This document shows, one piece after another, positions 7,665-15,960 of a DNA stretch of 52,961 nt. The stretch covers positions 1 through 52,961 of the forward strand of contig JAGVAH010000101.1 of assembly GCA_020060385.1 (NCBI GenBank), written 5' to 3'. A program made the translations under genes and the position numbers. The notes beneath the pieces are model-generated. The model searched no databases. It was not told where the DNA came from and saw only the letters and a program-made list of their open reading frames with translations. This DNA comes from Syntrophobacterales bacterium. Its GTDB lineage: Bacteria > Desulfobacterota > Desulfobaccia > Desulfobaccales > 0-14-0-80-60-11. The first letter of the stretch is position 1. Each line of letters begins with the position of its first letter.

Positions 7665-8756
7665 TTACCGCTGATAAGTCTCCGGAGTCTCCCGGGGCAG
7701 GGTGAAATAAAAGACCGCGCCTTGTCCCGGGGGGCTCTCCACCCAGATGCGGCCGCCGTGGGCGTCGATAATGCGCTTGACCGTGGCCAGGCCCATGCCG
7801 AAGCCCCTCTCCTTTTCCGCGTCCGCACCCCGGTAATAGATTTCAAAGAGATGGGGCAGGTCTTCCGGGGCAATGCCGGGTCCCTGGTCCTTGACGGCAA
7901 AGAGCACTTCCTGCCCCCGGTCCTGGACCTCCAGGGACACGGTGGACCGGGGCGGCGAGTATTTGATGGCGTTTTCCAGCAGATTTTCCAGGGTCCGCCG
8001 GAACAGCAGGGGATCCGCCTGGATCACCTGCACCTCCTGGGGGTAATCCGTCTCCAGGACTATGCCCTTGGCCTCCGCCAGGGGTTGCAGCAGGGCCAAC
8101 ACCTCCTGGCATTCCCTCTCCACCTGCAGGGCGCTGGGCAAGGGGGTGAGAAGGTGGAGGTCCAGGCGGACGAATTCCAGAAAATTGTTGATGAGCTTCT
8201 CCAGGCGCCCCATCTCCCGGTCAATGGTCTCCAGATAGGCCATCTGCCCCTCGGTCAAGGGACCGGCCTTACCCTGGCGCAGGCGCCGCACCAGACCGGC
8301 CATGCCCACCACCGGCGTCTTCAGGTCGTGGGCGAACATATTCACCAGGTGCCGCCGTTCTTTTTCCAGGCGTTTGATGGAGGACAGGTCCCGGAAGATG
8401 ACCACCTCCCCCAGGATGGCCCCGCCCTTTTTCTTCAGGGGAAAGGCGCTGAGCATCACCGGTACCGGCTCTTTCTGGCGGTTGAGAACGGTCAGCTCCT
8501 GGGGCTCCACCTCCTGGCCCCGCATTGCTGCCTTGAGGGGACAGTCTTCCCGGTCCCTTTCCGGCGCCAGGACCTCCAGGACCGGGCGGCCCAGGGCCTC
8601 TTCCCGGCTGGAGCCGCTGATGGCTGCGGCCGCGGGGTTGAAGTCCGTCACCCGCCCTTCCCGGTCCATGATAATGAGTCCGGCCGGGGCCTTGTCAATG
8701 ATCACCCGGGCCCATTCCGAGGCTTGCGGCAATCCCTGGACTTCTTTCTTGGCCAT
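7665..8756 (-). CDS. Cytosolic PAS-domain sensor histidine kinase
   Basis: The 363-residue protein has a PAS domain at about residues 14-125 (AGLIIMDREGRVTDFNPAAA; an unpaired Cys72). A HisKA helix carries the phospho-accepting His143 in FAHDLKTP. The HATPase domain has an N box (NLLENAIKYSP), G1 (DQGPGIAPEDL) and G2 (GFGMGLATVKRIIDAHGG). There are no membrane segments, so it probably senses a cytosolic or redox signal. I choose the start at 8756 because GGAGGTGATC lies upstream; an open extension to 8873 lacks a site. No response regulator is adjacent, so its partner is elsewhere. A GC-rich repeat flanks each end of the gene. Confidence 0.9.
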   Translation of the reverse strand: MAKKEVQGLPQASEWARVIIDKAPAGLIIMDREGRVTDFNPAAAAISGSSREEALGRPVLEVLAPERDREDCPLKAAMRGQEVEPQELTVLNRQKEPVPVMLSAFPLKKKGGAILGEVVIFRDLSSIKRLEKERRHLVNMFAHDLKTPVVGMAGLVRRLRQGKAGPLTEGQMAYLETIDREMGRLEKLINNFLEFVRLDLHLLTPLPSALQVERECQEVLALLQPLAEAKGIVLETDYPQEVQVIQADPLLFRRTLENLLENAIKYSPPRSTVSLEVQDRGQEVLFAVKDQGPGIAPEDLPHLFEIYYRGADAEKERGFGMGLATVKRIIDAHGGRIWVESPPGQGAVFYFTLPRETPETYQR

Positions 8757-9171
8757 CTTCCCTTGATCACCTCCCCGGGCTGATATTGCCTTTTTAGCAG
8801 GTTTTACCGCAACTAACAATCCGCGGCCCGCGGTTCTACTAGAAGTCATTTCAAAATCTACTTCCAGAGTCAATTTTTATAAACCAGGATGCGGTTAAAG
8901 AGGGACGAATTCCCCCCCTTTGTAAAAGGGGGGTGGGGATGATTTATAAGCGCTTGAAAATCCTCCTAAATTCCAATTTTTTAAAGGGGGACTTAAAAGC
9001 AGTCCCCAAACCCTATTGCCAGCCGATAGCTTAATTGTAGCCCGATTAGGTTTTGAAATAGATACTATTCCTGGCCCCCCCTGCCCTGCTCCGGCCCTGA
9101 TTTCTCCGTAATATCCCTTGGCCTTACCACCGGTTTATGTTAATAATTGCAGAGCTTGTGAGGTAAAGTAC
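8757..9171. other. Divergent intergenic region between kinase gene and gltX
   Basis: It contains the kinase ribosome-binding site (8763-8775), repeat copy B (8911-8996) and the upstream flank of gltX. No additional gene is evident. Promoters for both divergent genes should lie here, but I could not fix them. Confidence 0.5.
8911..8996 (+). repeat. GC-rich double-hairpin intergenic repeat, copy B
   Basis: This is a diverged copy of 7506-7591 in the same orientation: TCCCCCCCTTTGT/AAAAGGGGGG hairpin, then GATTTATAAGCGCTT, then a weaker second hairpin ending AAAGGGGGACTTAA. Confidence 0.7.
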
Positions 9172-10575
9172 ATGACCGTAGTACGCACCCGGTTTTCCCC
9201 CAGCCCCACCGGTTCCCTGCATCTGGGCGGCACCCGCACCGCCCTGTTCAACTGGCTCTTCGCCCGCCACCACCAGGGCGTCTTTATCCTGCGTATCGAG
9301 GATACCGACCGGGAACGCTCCGAAGAGCGTTATGTCCGGGAAATTAAGGAGAGCATGCTCTGGCTGGGCCTGGACTGGGACGAAGGCCCCTACTTCCAAT
9401 CCGCACGCCTGCCCCTCTACCGGGAATATATCCAGCGCCTCCTGGATCAGGGCGAGGCCTATTATTGCGACTGCGATCCCGCCGACCTGGAGACCCGCCG
9501 CCAGGAGGCCCTGGCCCGGGGGGATAAGCCCAAATACGACGGCCGCTGCCGGGAGCTGGGGCTCAAGCCCGGACCCAACACCGCGGTGCGTTTCAAAACC
9601 CCCTTGACCGGCACCACCAACTGGCACGACCGGGGCAAAGGCCCCATCGCCTTTGACAACCGGGAACTGGACGACCTGGTGATCCAGCGGGCCGACGGCA
9701 TCCCCACTTACAACTTCGCGGTGGTGGTGGACGACATCACCATGGGGGTGACCCACGTCATCCGGGGGGAGGACCACATCCCCAACACCCCCAGGCAGAT
9801 CCTCATCTATCAGGCCCTGGGCGCGGCCCTGCCGGAGTTCGCACACATGACCGTGACCCTGGCCCCGGGGGGAGGCAAACTCTCCAAGCGCCGGGGGGCC
9901 ATCCCCATCCTGGACTACCGGGAGCGGGGGTATCTGCCCCAGGCCCTGGTCAACTACATGGTGCGCTTGGGCTGGGCCCACGGCGACCAGGAGATCTTCA
10001 GCCGGGAGGAGTTGATTAAGTATTTCTCCCTGGAACACATGAGCAAGTCTCCCGGGGTGTACGACGAAGAAAAGCTCCTGTGGCTCAATGCCCACTACAT
10101 CAAGGAGACGCCGCTGCCCGAGCTGGCCGGGCTGCTGCAGCCCTTCCTGGAGCGCCTGGGCATTGCTGCCAAAGACCTTAACTACCTGGCCCGGGTGGCG
10201 GGCACGCTAAACACCCGGAGCAAAACCCTGGTGGAGATGGCGGACCAAGCCCGCTTCTATTTCCAGGACCCCCGGCCCTACGAGGAAAAGGGGGCCCGGA
10301 AATTTCTCACCCCCGAGAGCGCGGTCCACCTGGAGGAAATCAAAAAACGCCTGGAGGCCCTGGCCGAGTTCTCCGAGGCGGCCCTGAACCAGCTCTTTCA
10401 GGATTTGACCACCGAGACCGGCCTGAAAATGGTGCAACTGGCTCAGCCCGTGCGCTTGGCCCTCACCGGCAAGACCGTGAGCCCCGGCCTCTTCGACATA
10501 ATTATTATTTTAGGTAAGGAAGAAGTCCTAAAAAGGTTGAATCTGGCCCTGGATTTCATTTATAAGAAGCAATAA
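9172..10575 (+). CDS. gltX: Glutamyl-tRNA synthetase
   Basis: This 467-residue class I synthetase charges tRNA-Glu. The HIGH-type signature is in FSPSPTGSLHLGGTRTALFN near the start, and the KMSKS-type loop is KLSKRRGA from residue 236. The helical anticodon-binding half follows, with a normal total length. I choose ATG 9172 because the protein begins MTVVRTRFSPSPTG as in the family and AGGTAAAG lies upstream; an in-frame TTG at 9118 adds unrelated residues. Discriminating versus non-discriminating specificity cannot be told from the sequence by eye. Confidence 0.97.
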   Translation: MTVVRTRFSPSPTGSLHLGGTRTALFNWLFARHHQGVFILRIEDTDRERSEERYVREIKESMLWLGLDWDEGPYFQSARLPLYREYIQRLLDQGEAYYCDCDPADLETRRQEALARGDKPKYDGRCRELGLKPGPNTAVRFKTPLTGTTNWHDRGKGPIAFDNRELDDLVIQRADGIPTYNFAVVVDDITMGVTHVIRGEDHIPNTPRQILIYQALGAALPEFAHMTVTLAPGGGKLSKRRGAIPILDYRERGYLPQALVNYMVRLGWAHGDQEIFSREELIKYFSLEHMSKSPGVYDEEKLLWLNAHYIKETPLPELAGLLQPFLERLGIAAKDLNYLARVAGTLNTRSKTLVEMADQARFYFQDPRPYEEKGARKFLTPESAVHLEEIKKRLEALAEFSEAALNQLFQDLTTETGLKMVQLAQPVRLALTGKTVSPGLFDIIIILGKEEVLKRLNLALDFIYKKQ

Positions 10576-10629
10576 GAACATAAAAGACTAAAAACGCTTA
10601 GCCCCATAATTTGCAAGGAGGTTTGGAAT

Positions 10630-10845
10630 ATGGCCCATCATGCCGAACATCATAGCCACGAAACGATGCCGGCCTACCGGAAAAAACAGGGATTGCTCTG
10701 TGTATTAGTCTTCCTCTGCATCGGCGTGGCCTTCTGGAGCGGCAGCGCCGCGGTGGCCGTCCTCTCCATTATGGCCGCCTGCGGCATCTGCTTCTGGGCT
10801 GCGTCCATGGAACCGGAAAGAGCCCCGGACGAACACCATCATTGA
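10630..10845 (+). CDS. Small His-rich two-helix membrane protein, 71 aa
   Basis: The protein starts MAHHAEHHSHETMPAYRKKQ and ends in EHHH. Between these are two hydrophobic segments (about 21-38 and 41-58). The strong AAGGAGG upstream (10615-10621) supports it as real. His-rich ends might bind metal, but that is a guess. It follows gltX by 54 bp on the same strand. No family recognised. Confidence 0.7.
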   Translation: MAHHAEHHSHETMPAYRKKQGLLCVLVFLCIGVAFWSGSAAVAVLSIMAACGICFWAASMEPERAPDEHHH

Positions 10846-10874
10846 AAATAGGGGAAAGGGGGAAAAGGTTAAAC

Positions 10875-10926
10875 GGGGAAAAGGATTGTAGAATCAACTT
10901 CTTCTTTCCCTTTTTCCCTTTTCCCC
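10875..10926. repeat. Polypurine/polypyrimidine inverted repeat
   Basis: GGGGAAAAGG (10875-10884) is complementary to CCTTTTCCCC (10917-10926). More G/A-rich and C/T-rich sequence extends both arms imperfectly. It lies between the His-rich small gene and the formyltransferase-like gene and could serve as a weak terminator for the former. Confidence 0.5.
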
Positions 10927-10963
10927 TCTTCCCCTTTGCACCCATCCCCATCGGAGGGAAGCC

Positions 10964-11881
10964 ATGCGTATTGCCTTGATCGGTCAAGCGGGTTTTGGGG
11001 TGGAGGTCTTAAAGGGTCTACTGAAGCAGGGTCAGGAGGTGGTGGGGGTTTTTTGCCCGCCGGACCGGGGGGGCAAGGCCGATCCCCTGAAAGAGGCCGC
11101 GGTGCAAGGAGGCGTGCCGGTCTTTCAGCCCGCGCACATGCGGGATGACGACGCCTATGAGCAGATGGCCCAGCTCAAAGCCGATTTAGGGGTCCTGGCC
11201 TTTGTCACCGACATTGTGCCGGCCCGGGTCTTTGACGCCCCCAAACAGGGGTCCATCTGTTACCATCCCTCCATCTTGCCCAGATACCGGGGCGCGTCCG
11301 CCATCAACTGGGCGGTGATCAACGGCGAGACCGAAACCGGCCTCACCATCTTCTGGGTGGATAAGGGGATTGACACCGGGGAGATCCTCCTCCAGAAAAA
11401 GGTAGCCATCGGCCCGGATGAGACCACCGGCGCGGTCTATTTCGATAAGCTCTTCCCCATGGGAGTGCAGGCGGTGTTGGAAGCCGTTGACCTGGTGGCC
11501 CAAGGCCAGGCTCCTCGCATCGTGCAGGACCACTCGCAGGCCACCTACGATCCCCCCTGCGACGAGAAGGTGGCGGGCCTCGATTGGAGCAAACCCGCCA
11601 GGGCAGTCTATAATTTCATCCGGGGCTGCGATCCCCAGCCCGGGGCTACCACCACCTTCCGGGGGGAAAAGGTGAAATTTTATAACGCCGCCTTTAGCAG
11701 CGACGCGCCTGCGGCCCCGGCCGGAGAGATTCTGGAAGTAGGTGATAAGGGCCTGAAGGTGGCGGCCAACGGCGGCGCGCTCTTGATCACCCGCTTCCGC
11801 ACCAAGGAATTGGGCAAGGTGAAGGCCCCGGATTTTATCGCCGCTAAGAAGCCCCAGGTGGGGGAAAAGTTTGGGGCTTGA
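10964..11881 (+). CDS. 10-formyltetrahydrofolate hydrolase/formyltransferase-like protein (ALDH1L1 N-domain type)
   Basis: This 305-residue formyltransferase-fold protein starts MRIALIGQAGFGVEVLKGLL and carries CYHPSILPRYRGASAINWAV and TIFWVDKGIDTGEILLQKKV. In the family the His of the HPS segment and the Asp of DTG are catalytic. The RGASAINW version and the DWSKPARAVYNFIRGCDPQPGA C-domain resemble the hydrolase domain of animal 10-formyl-THF dehydrogenase more than methionyl-tRNA formyltransferase (RGAAPIQ). It has no aldehyde dehydrogenase half. It could release formate from, or transfer formyl from, 10-formyl-THF. Ribosome-binding site GGAGGGAAG precedes the start. Naming it fmt would be unsafe. 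Confidence 0.8.
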   Translation: MRIALIGQAGFGVEVLKGLLKQGQEVVGVFCPPDRGGKADPLKEAAVQGGVPVFQPAHMRDDDAYEQMAQLKADLGVLAFVTDIVPARVFDAPKQGSICYHPSILPRYRGASAINWAVINGETETGLTIFWVDKGIDTGEILLQKKVAIGPDETTGAVYFDKLFPMGVQAVLEAVDLVAQGQAPRIVQDHSQATYDPPCDEKVAGLDWSKPARAVYNFIRGCDPQPGATTTFRGEKVKFYNAAFSSDAPAAPAGEILEVGDKGLKVAANGGALLITRFRTKELGKVKAPDFIAAKKPQVGEKFGA

Positions 11882-11900
11882 TCTAACATTCAGTTGAATA

Positions 11901-12188
11901 ATGGAATGCCAGGAATTAATCTTTAGCCAGCATGCTGTGCAAAGAATGTTTGCGCGCGGCATTTCCACTTCTGATATTAGGTTCGTTATCGAGTCAGGAG
12001 AAATTGTCTCCACATACCCAAATGACCTGCCCTTTCCCAGCTTTCTGATCTTAAGTTGGATAAAGAACCAACCTGTTCATGTGGTCTTGGCTCTGGATGA
12101 AAAAACCCAAAAATGTTATATAATTACTACGTATTTTCCTGACCCGGCAATTTGGAGCTCTGACTTTAGAAACAAGAGGCCACAATGA
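11901..12188 (+). CDS. DUF4258-type protein, probable toxin of a toxin-antitoxin pair
   Basis: The 95-residue protein starts MECQELIFSQHAVQRMFARG and has the pattern H-A-x-x-R-M-x-x-R-G-I, typical of DUF4258 and related small RNase-like toxins. A later strand PVHVVLALDEKTQKCYIITT and an ending TYFPDPAIW resemble the family's ....V.T.Y.PD...W end. The stop overlaps the start of the zinc-finger gene by four bases (ATGA). Toxic activity is inferred from family and pairing. Confidence 0.8.
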   Translation: MECQELIFSQHAVQRMFARGISTSDIRFVIESGEIVSTYPNDLPFPSFLILSWIKNQPVHVVLALDEKTQKCYIITTYFPDPAIWSSDFRNKRPQ

Positions 12189-12409
12189 ATTGCGTCATCT
12201 GTAGGCAAGGAGATACCGCGCCCGGAAAGGTGACTGTAACCTTACAGCGAGGGGAAACCACCATTGTCTTTAAAGAAGTGCCTGCCGATGTCTGCCGAAA
12301 TTGCGGCGAATTTTATCTCTCTGAAGCAGTGACCCAAAAATTGCTCAACCGCGCCGAGGAGGCGGTTAAAAACGGCGCAGAACTAGAAATTTTGCGGTAC
12401 GCAGCCTAA
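12185..12409 (+). CDS. YgiT-type zinc-finger protein, probable antitoxin
   Basis: The 74-residue protein has CVIC near the start and CRNCGEF at about residues 37-43, giving the CxxC...CxxC zinc site of YgiT/MqsA N-domains. It lacks the C-terminal helix-turn-helix of MqsA, so it may bind toxin without classical DNA binding. It overlaps the DUF4258 gene by four bases and is probably co-translated with it. Confidence 0.8.
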   Translation: MNCVICRQGDTAPGKVTVTLQRGETTIVFKEVPADVCRNCGEFYLSEAVTQKLLNRAEEAVKNGAELEILRYAA

Positions 12410-12437
12410 GGAAACCTCTTCAGGTTTTTTTACCTTA

Positions 12438-12465
12438 AACTTTAAACCCGGAACTTTGAACTTTT
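12438..12465 (+). repeat. Heptanucleotide repeat, four AACNNNN units
   Basis: Units AACTTTA, AACCCGG, AACTTTG and AACTTTT follow each other with exact 7-bp spacing between the antitoxin gene and the next gene. Confidence 0.55.
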
Positions 12466-12517
12466 TTGCCATCCGCCCGATATAAAAGGCATCCTACTTT
12501 TTCATGGAGGCCGGAAG

Positions 12518-13036
12518 ATGGAGTTACCTCAAGGCATTTCCCGGATCATGGAGGTGTCCAGCCAGAGCAGCACCGAGGAGCTGGAACGGGTGGGGGCAGC
12601 CTTGGCCGCGGCCAGAAATCAAGTGCGTGAAGCCCTCCAGGACCTGACCGGGCCGCAGATGGAGGATATCATCCACAAGCTGGAAAGGGGAGGCTCCTTG
12701 ACGCCGGAAGAGCAGGACTATATCCGCTCCTGGATCATCGGCGACGCGGAAAGCTACACCCGGGTGGAAAATCACCTCCAGGCCTGGCTCCAGGAATTCA
12801 AGGCCCTGCAGAGCCAAGTGGCCAGTTATGAAGGCCAGGAAATCTCGGTCCAGGTCCTGTTGAACCTCCACGCCGTCCTGGAGGATGCGGTGCGGGTGGC
12901 CTCCAATATCGAGACCTTCCTGGAAAAGAAAGAAAGAATAGAGCGCTTTAACAAAAGCATCCAGGACCTCGATCGCAAAGAAGCCCCCTTCATCATCGAC
13001 ATCTTGAAGAGGCAATTGATGTCCGAGGAGATCTAA
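12518..13036 (+). CDS. Hypothetical helical (coiled-coil) protein, 172 aa
   Basis: The protein starts MELPQGISRIMEVSSQSSTE and is rich in Glu, Gln and Leu, with predicted long helices and no signal peptide or membrane segment. A short region LERGGSLTPEEQDYIRSWII looks like a compact helical turn. GGAGG lies 8 nt upstream. The next gene, a membrane protein, starts 23 bp downstream and may be partnered. No family recognised. Confidence 0.65.
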   Translation: MELPQGISRIMEVSSQSSTEELERVGAALAAARNQVREALQDLTGPQMEDIIHKLERGGSLTPEEQDYIRSWIIGDAESYTRVENHLQAWLQEFKALQSQVASYEGQEISVQVLLNLHAVLEDAVRVASNIETFLEKKERIERFNKSIQDLDRKEAPFIIDILKRQLMSEEI

Positions 13037-13059
13037 GCCGCTCGGGCTGCCTGCCAGGT

Positions 13060-13584
13060 ATGGTCGCCAAAAAACTTTCCATGGGTCAAGTTTCCCGGGC
13101 AATGCTGCAGAAGCAGTTTCAGATCACCAATTACATCGGCCTGGTGATGATCGGGTCGGTCTTTATCTTTGCCTTTCTGGTGTTAGCCATTGACCATGGC
13201 TACTTTTCCTTCCTGGAAAGCGCCAACCCGACAGTAGACGCGGTAGTTGCAACTAAAATTAGGTATTTATTTATTTTCATATCTTTTGTTTTTTTTGTGA
13301 TCATTAAATTTATGAAAAATATTATTCTTAGATTTTTGCAAAAACAATATGCCAACTCTTTATATCCTGTAGTATTACGTCTCTTTGCTTTTACCCTCCT
13401 GGTCTTCGGTCTCTGTGAAACCATCTCCATCTATGGACTCGTCCTTTTCATTTTATCCAGGAATCCTAACGACTTCTTCATTTTTATGGCCATATCCCTG
13501 CTTTATTTCTATCTCTTCTATCCCAAATATGAAGATTGGGAAAAAATCTTTAATCAAGAGTTGCAGGGAAATCCATCTCCCTGA
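13060..13584 (+). CDS. Four-helix membrane protein of unknown function
   Basis: The 174-residue protein has four hydrophobic segments (about 23-45, 65-84, 103-131 and 137-155). The middle of the gene is clearly AT-richer than its ends, partly through Phe/Ile codons. An internal ATG at 13081 could be the true start, as the Shine-Dalgarno for 13060 is weak. It is probably in one unit with the coiled-coil gene upstream. No family recognised. Confidence 0.6.
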   Translation: MVAKKLSMGQVSRAMLQKQFQITNYIGLVMIGSVFIFAFLVLAIDHGYFSFLESANPTVDAVVATKIRYLFIFISFVFFVIIKFMKNIILRFLQKQYANSLYPVVLRLFAFTLLVFGLCETISIYGLVLFILSRNPNDFFIFMAISLLYFYLFYPKYEDWEKIFNQELQGNPSP

Positions 13585-13610
13585 AAATTCTTTAACGTCA
13601 CTGGTTCTCC

Positions 13611-14459
13611 ATGAAAAAAATCGGCATCTTCTACCATCCTTCCTTCAGCCGCAAGAGCTACATGACCATCGGCAACCGCCTCCGGGACTTTCCCGAGGCC
13701 TTGGATCATCTCCTAAAAAAACCCAACGTCCGCCTCTATGAGTGCCCCCGGGTCTCCCAGGAATTGCTCCTTAAGGTCCACGCCCCGGAAATGATCCCCA
13801 TGGTGGCCCATGACGCTTTCTGCTCCACGGCCTATGAGTCCGCGGGGGGCGTGGTGGCGGGCATGGAGGCCCTGGCCCAAGGGGAGATCGACCGGGCCTT
13901 TTGTTTTATCGGCGCGGGGGGCCACCACTCCGGCTACCAGCAGTTCTGGGGGGCCTGTTGTTTTAACGACGTGGTCCTGGCCCTGACCCACGTCCGGGAA
14001 ATCAGCCCTTGGCGGCGCCTGGCCATCGTGGACACCGACGCCCACCACGGGGACGGCACCCGCCAGCTGGTGAAAAACGACCCGGAGGTCCTGCACCTCT
14101 GTTTCTGCGGCGACGACTACCGCTCCGCAGACGGCACCAAGGTGGACGTGGACGTCTACCGCCTGGCCTATACCCAATCCCCCGACTCCCAATACGTGGA
14201 CCTGGTGCGGCAGCACCTGCCCTTGATCCCTCCCTTTAAGCCCGATCTCCTCCTCTGGTACTACGGCTTCGACACCCACGCGGACGACTACGGCTCCCTG
14301 GGGCTGAGCCTCGAACCCTTCTTCCAGATCTGCGACCTGATGATCCAGGCCGCGGCGGAGATGCACGTCCCCCTGCAAGTGGTCCTGGGGGGCGGCTCGC
14401 TCCCCTATCTGGCCACCCGCACCATCCCGGAAATCATCAAGAGATTGGCGGAGGGGTAA
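13611..14459 (+). CDS. Histone deacetylase-family zinc hydrolase
   Basis: This 282-residue protein has arginase/deacetylase-fold motifs. GAGGHHSGYQQFWGACCFND contains the His-His pair and the FND turn. IVDTDAHHGDGTRQ has the Asp-x-His zinc ligands, and LLLWYYGFDTHADDYGSLGL supplies the second Asp ligand region. Bacterial members deacetylate small amines, acetoin-related or polyamine-like substrates, or lysine side chains; the substrate here is unknown. The length is slightly short (families usually 300 or more) but the metal ligands are present. Confidence 0.88.
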   Translation: MKKIGIFYHPSFSRKSYMTIGNRLRDFPEALDHLLKKPNVRLYECPRVSQELLLKVHAPEMIPMVAHDAFCSTAYESAGGVVAGMEALAQGEIDRAFCFIGAGGHHSGYQQFWGACCFNDVVLALTHVREISPWRRLAIVDTDAHHGDGTRQLVKNDPEVLHLCFCGDDYRSADGTKVDVDVYRLAYTQSPDSQYVDLVRQHLPLIPPFKPDLLLWYYGFDTHADDYGSLGLSLEPFFQICDLMIQAAAEMHVPLQVVLGGGSLPYLATRTIPEIIKRLAEG

Positions 14460-14698
14460 AAGGGGAATTTCCCAGAGCCCGCATATCTTGCAGGCACCGG
14501 GCTCCATAGTCGCCTCGAAGCCCCTTTAATCCCCGGCAATTCATTGCCTTCCCCTGGTTTTTCCTTTATAATTAAAAGTAATTGGGGCATCCCACCTGAC
14601 TTACAGTTCCAGATGAAAATAACCAGACTGAACGGGGGCATAGCGACCCGGAAGACTGCCTGGCAGCCCCGAGGGGCACCCAGGTTTGAGATAAGACC

Positions 14699-15772
14699 AT
14701 GTTTTTAGCGCGACTGGAAACCATAGAACACCAATTTGAGGACCTGGAGCAGAGGTTGACCCATCCCGAGGTCATCCGGGACCAGGAGCTTTATCAGAAG
14801 TCCCGGAAGGAGCACGCGGAACTGGCCCCCCTGGTCCAGACCTTCCGCCGCTACCGCCAGGTGCAGAAGGAGTTGGAGGGCAGCCAGGCCTTGCTCCAGG
14901 AGGAGGCGGAGGAGGAACTGAAGGCCCTGGCCCGGGAGGAGATAGAGAGCCTTAAAGGGCAAGCCGGGGCCCTGGAGGAGGAACTGCGCCTGCTCCTGCT
15001 CCCCAAGGACCCCAATGACGAGAAGAACGTCCTCCTGGAGATCCGGGCGGGCACCGGGGGGGAGGAGGCGGCCCTCTTCGTGGCCGATCTCTTCCGCATG
15101 TACAGCCGCCTGGCGGAGCGCCACCGCTGGAAGGTGGAGGTGCTGAGCCATTCCCCCAGCGGCATGGGCGGCTTAAAGGAAATCATCGCCTCCATCTCCG
15201 GGGACCGGGTGTACAGCCGCCTCAAGTATGAAAGCGGGGTGCACCGGGTGCAACGGGTGCCGGTGACCGAATCCCAGGGCCGCATCCACACCTCCGCGGT
15301 GACCGTGGCCATTTTGCCGGAAGCCGAGGAAGTGGACGTGCAGATCAACCCCGAGGAGTTGCGCATCGACGTCTTCCGGTCCTCCGGGCCGGGGGGCCAA
15401 AGCGTGAACACCACAGATTCCGCAGTGCGGGTCACCCATCTCCCCACCGGCTTGGTGGTCTCCTGCCAGGACGAGAAATCCCAGCACAAAAACAAGGCCA
15501 AGGCCCTGAAGGTGCTCCGTTCCCGGCTGCTGGACCTGAAACAGCAGGAGCAGCACCAGCAGATCGCCCAGGAGCGCAAGACCCAGGTGGGCACGGGAGA
15601 TCGCAGCGAACGCATCCGCACCTATAATTTTCCCCAGAGCCGCATCACCGACCACCGCATCGGCTTCAGTTACCACGGCCTGAAGATGGAAGCCGCGCTG
15701 GACGGGGAACTGGATGAAATCATCCAGGCCTTAACCACCCACCACCGCACCCTGGCGCTGCAACAGGCGTAA
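14699..15772 (+). CDS. prfA: Peptide chain release factor 1
   Basis: The 357-residue protein contains the GGQ motif at residues 232-234 within [20 protein letters not shown]. It also has the RF1-type codon-recognition segment [22 protein letters not shown]1 ends translation at UAA and UAG. Length is normal. The prmC gene that methylates the GGQ glutamine follows downstream, the usual pairing. Confidence 0.97.
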   Translation: MFLARLETIEHQFEDLEQRLTHPEVIRDQELYQKSRKEHAELAPLVQTFRRYRQVQKELEGSQALLQEEAEEELKALAREEIESLKGQAGALEEELRLLLLPKDPNDEKNVLLEIRAGTGGEEAALFVADLFRMYSRLAERHRWKVEVLSHSPSGMGGLKEIIASISGDRVYSRLKYESGVHRVQRVPVTESQGRIHTSAVTVAILPEAEEVDVQINPEELRIDVFRSSGPGGQSVNTTDSAVRVTHLPTGLVVSCQDEKSQHKNKAKALKVLRSRLLDLKQQEQHQQIAQERKTQVGTGDRSERIRTYNFPQSRITDHRIGFSYHGLKMEAALDGELDEIIQALTTHHRTLALQQA

Positions 15773-15777
15773 GATTG

Positions 15778-15805
15778 TTTTCAGTTTTCAGTTTTCGGTT
15801 TTCGG
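15778..15805 (+). repeat. Heptanucleotide tandem repeat, 4 units TTTTCRG
   Basis: TTTTCAG twice then TTTTCGG twice, beginning six bases after the prfA stop codon. A short hairpin (CACAGCC...GGCTGTG, 15829-15848) follows. Confidence 0.8.
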
Positions 15806-15960
15806 TTACGAAAACTTCCAAGGGGTAGCACAGCCTTTCCAGGCTGTGCGGATTTGCGCGGCAGGCGAGACGCCCCCCCGACGTTCACCTTTTCGCGATT
15901 TACAGGTGCCCCTACGGCCCATGAGGAGTGCTCTAACAATTGTCTGCAAACAAAACCGGC

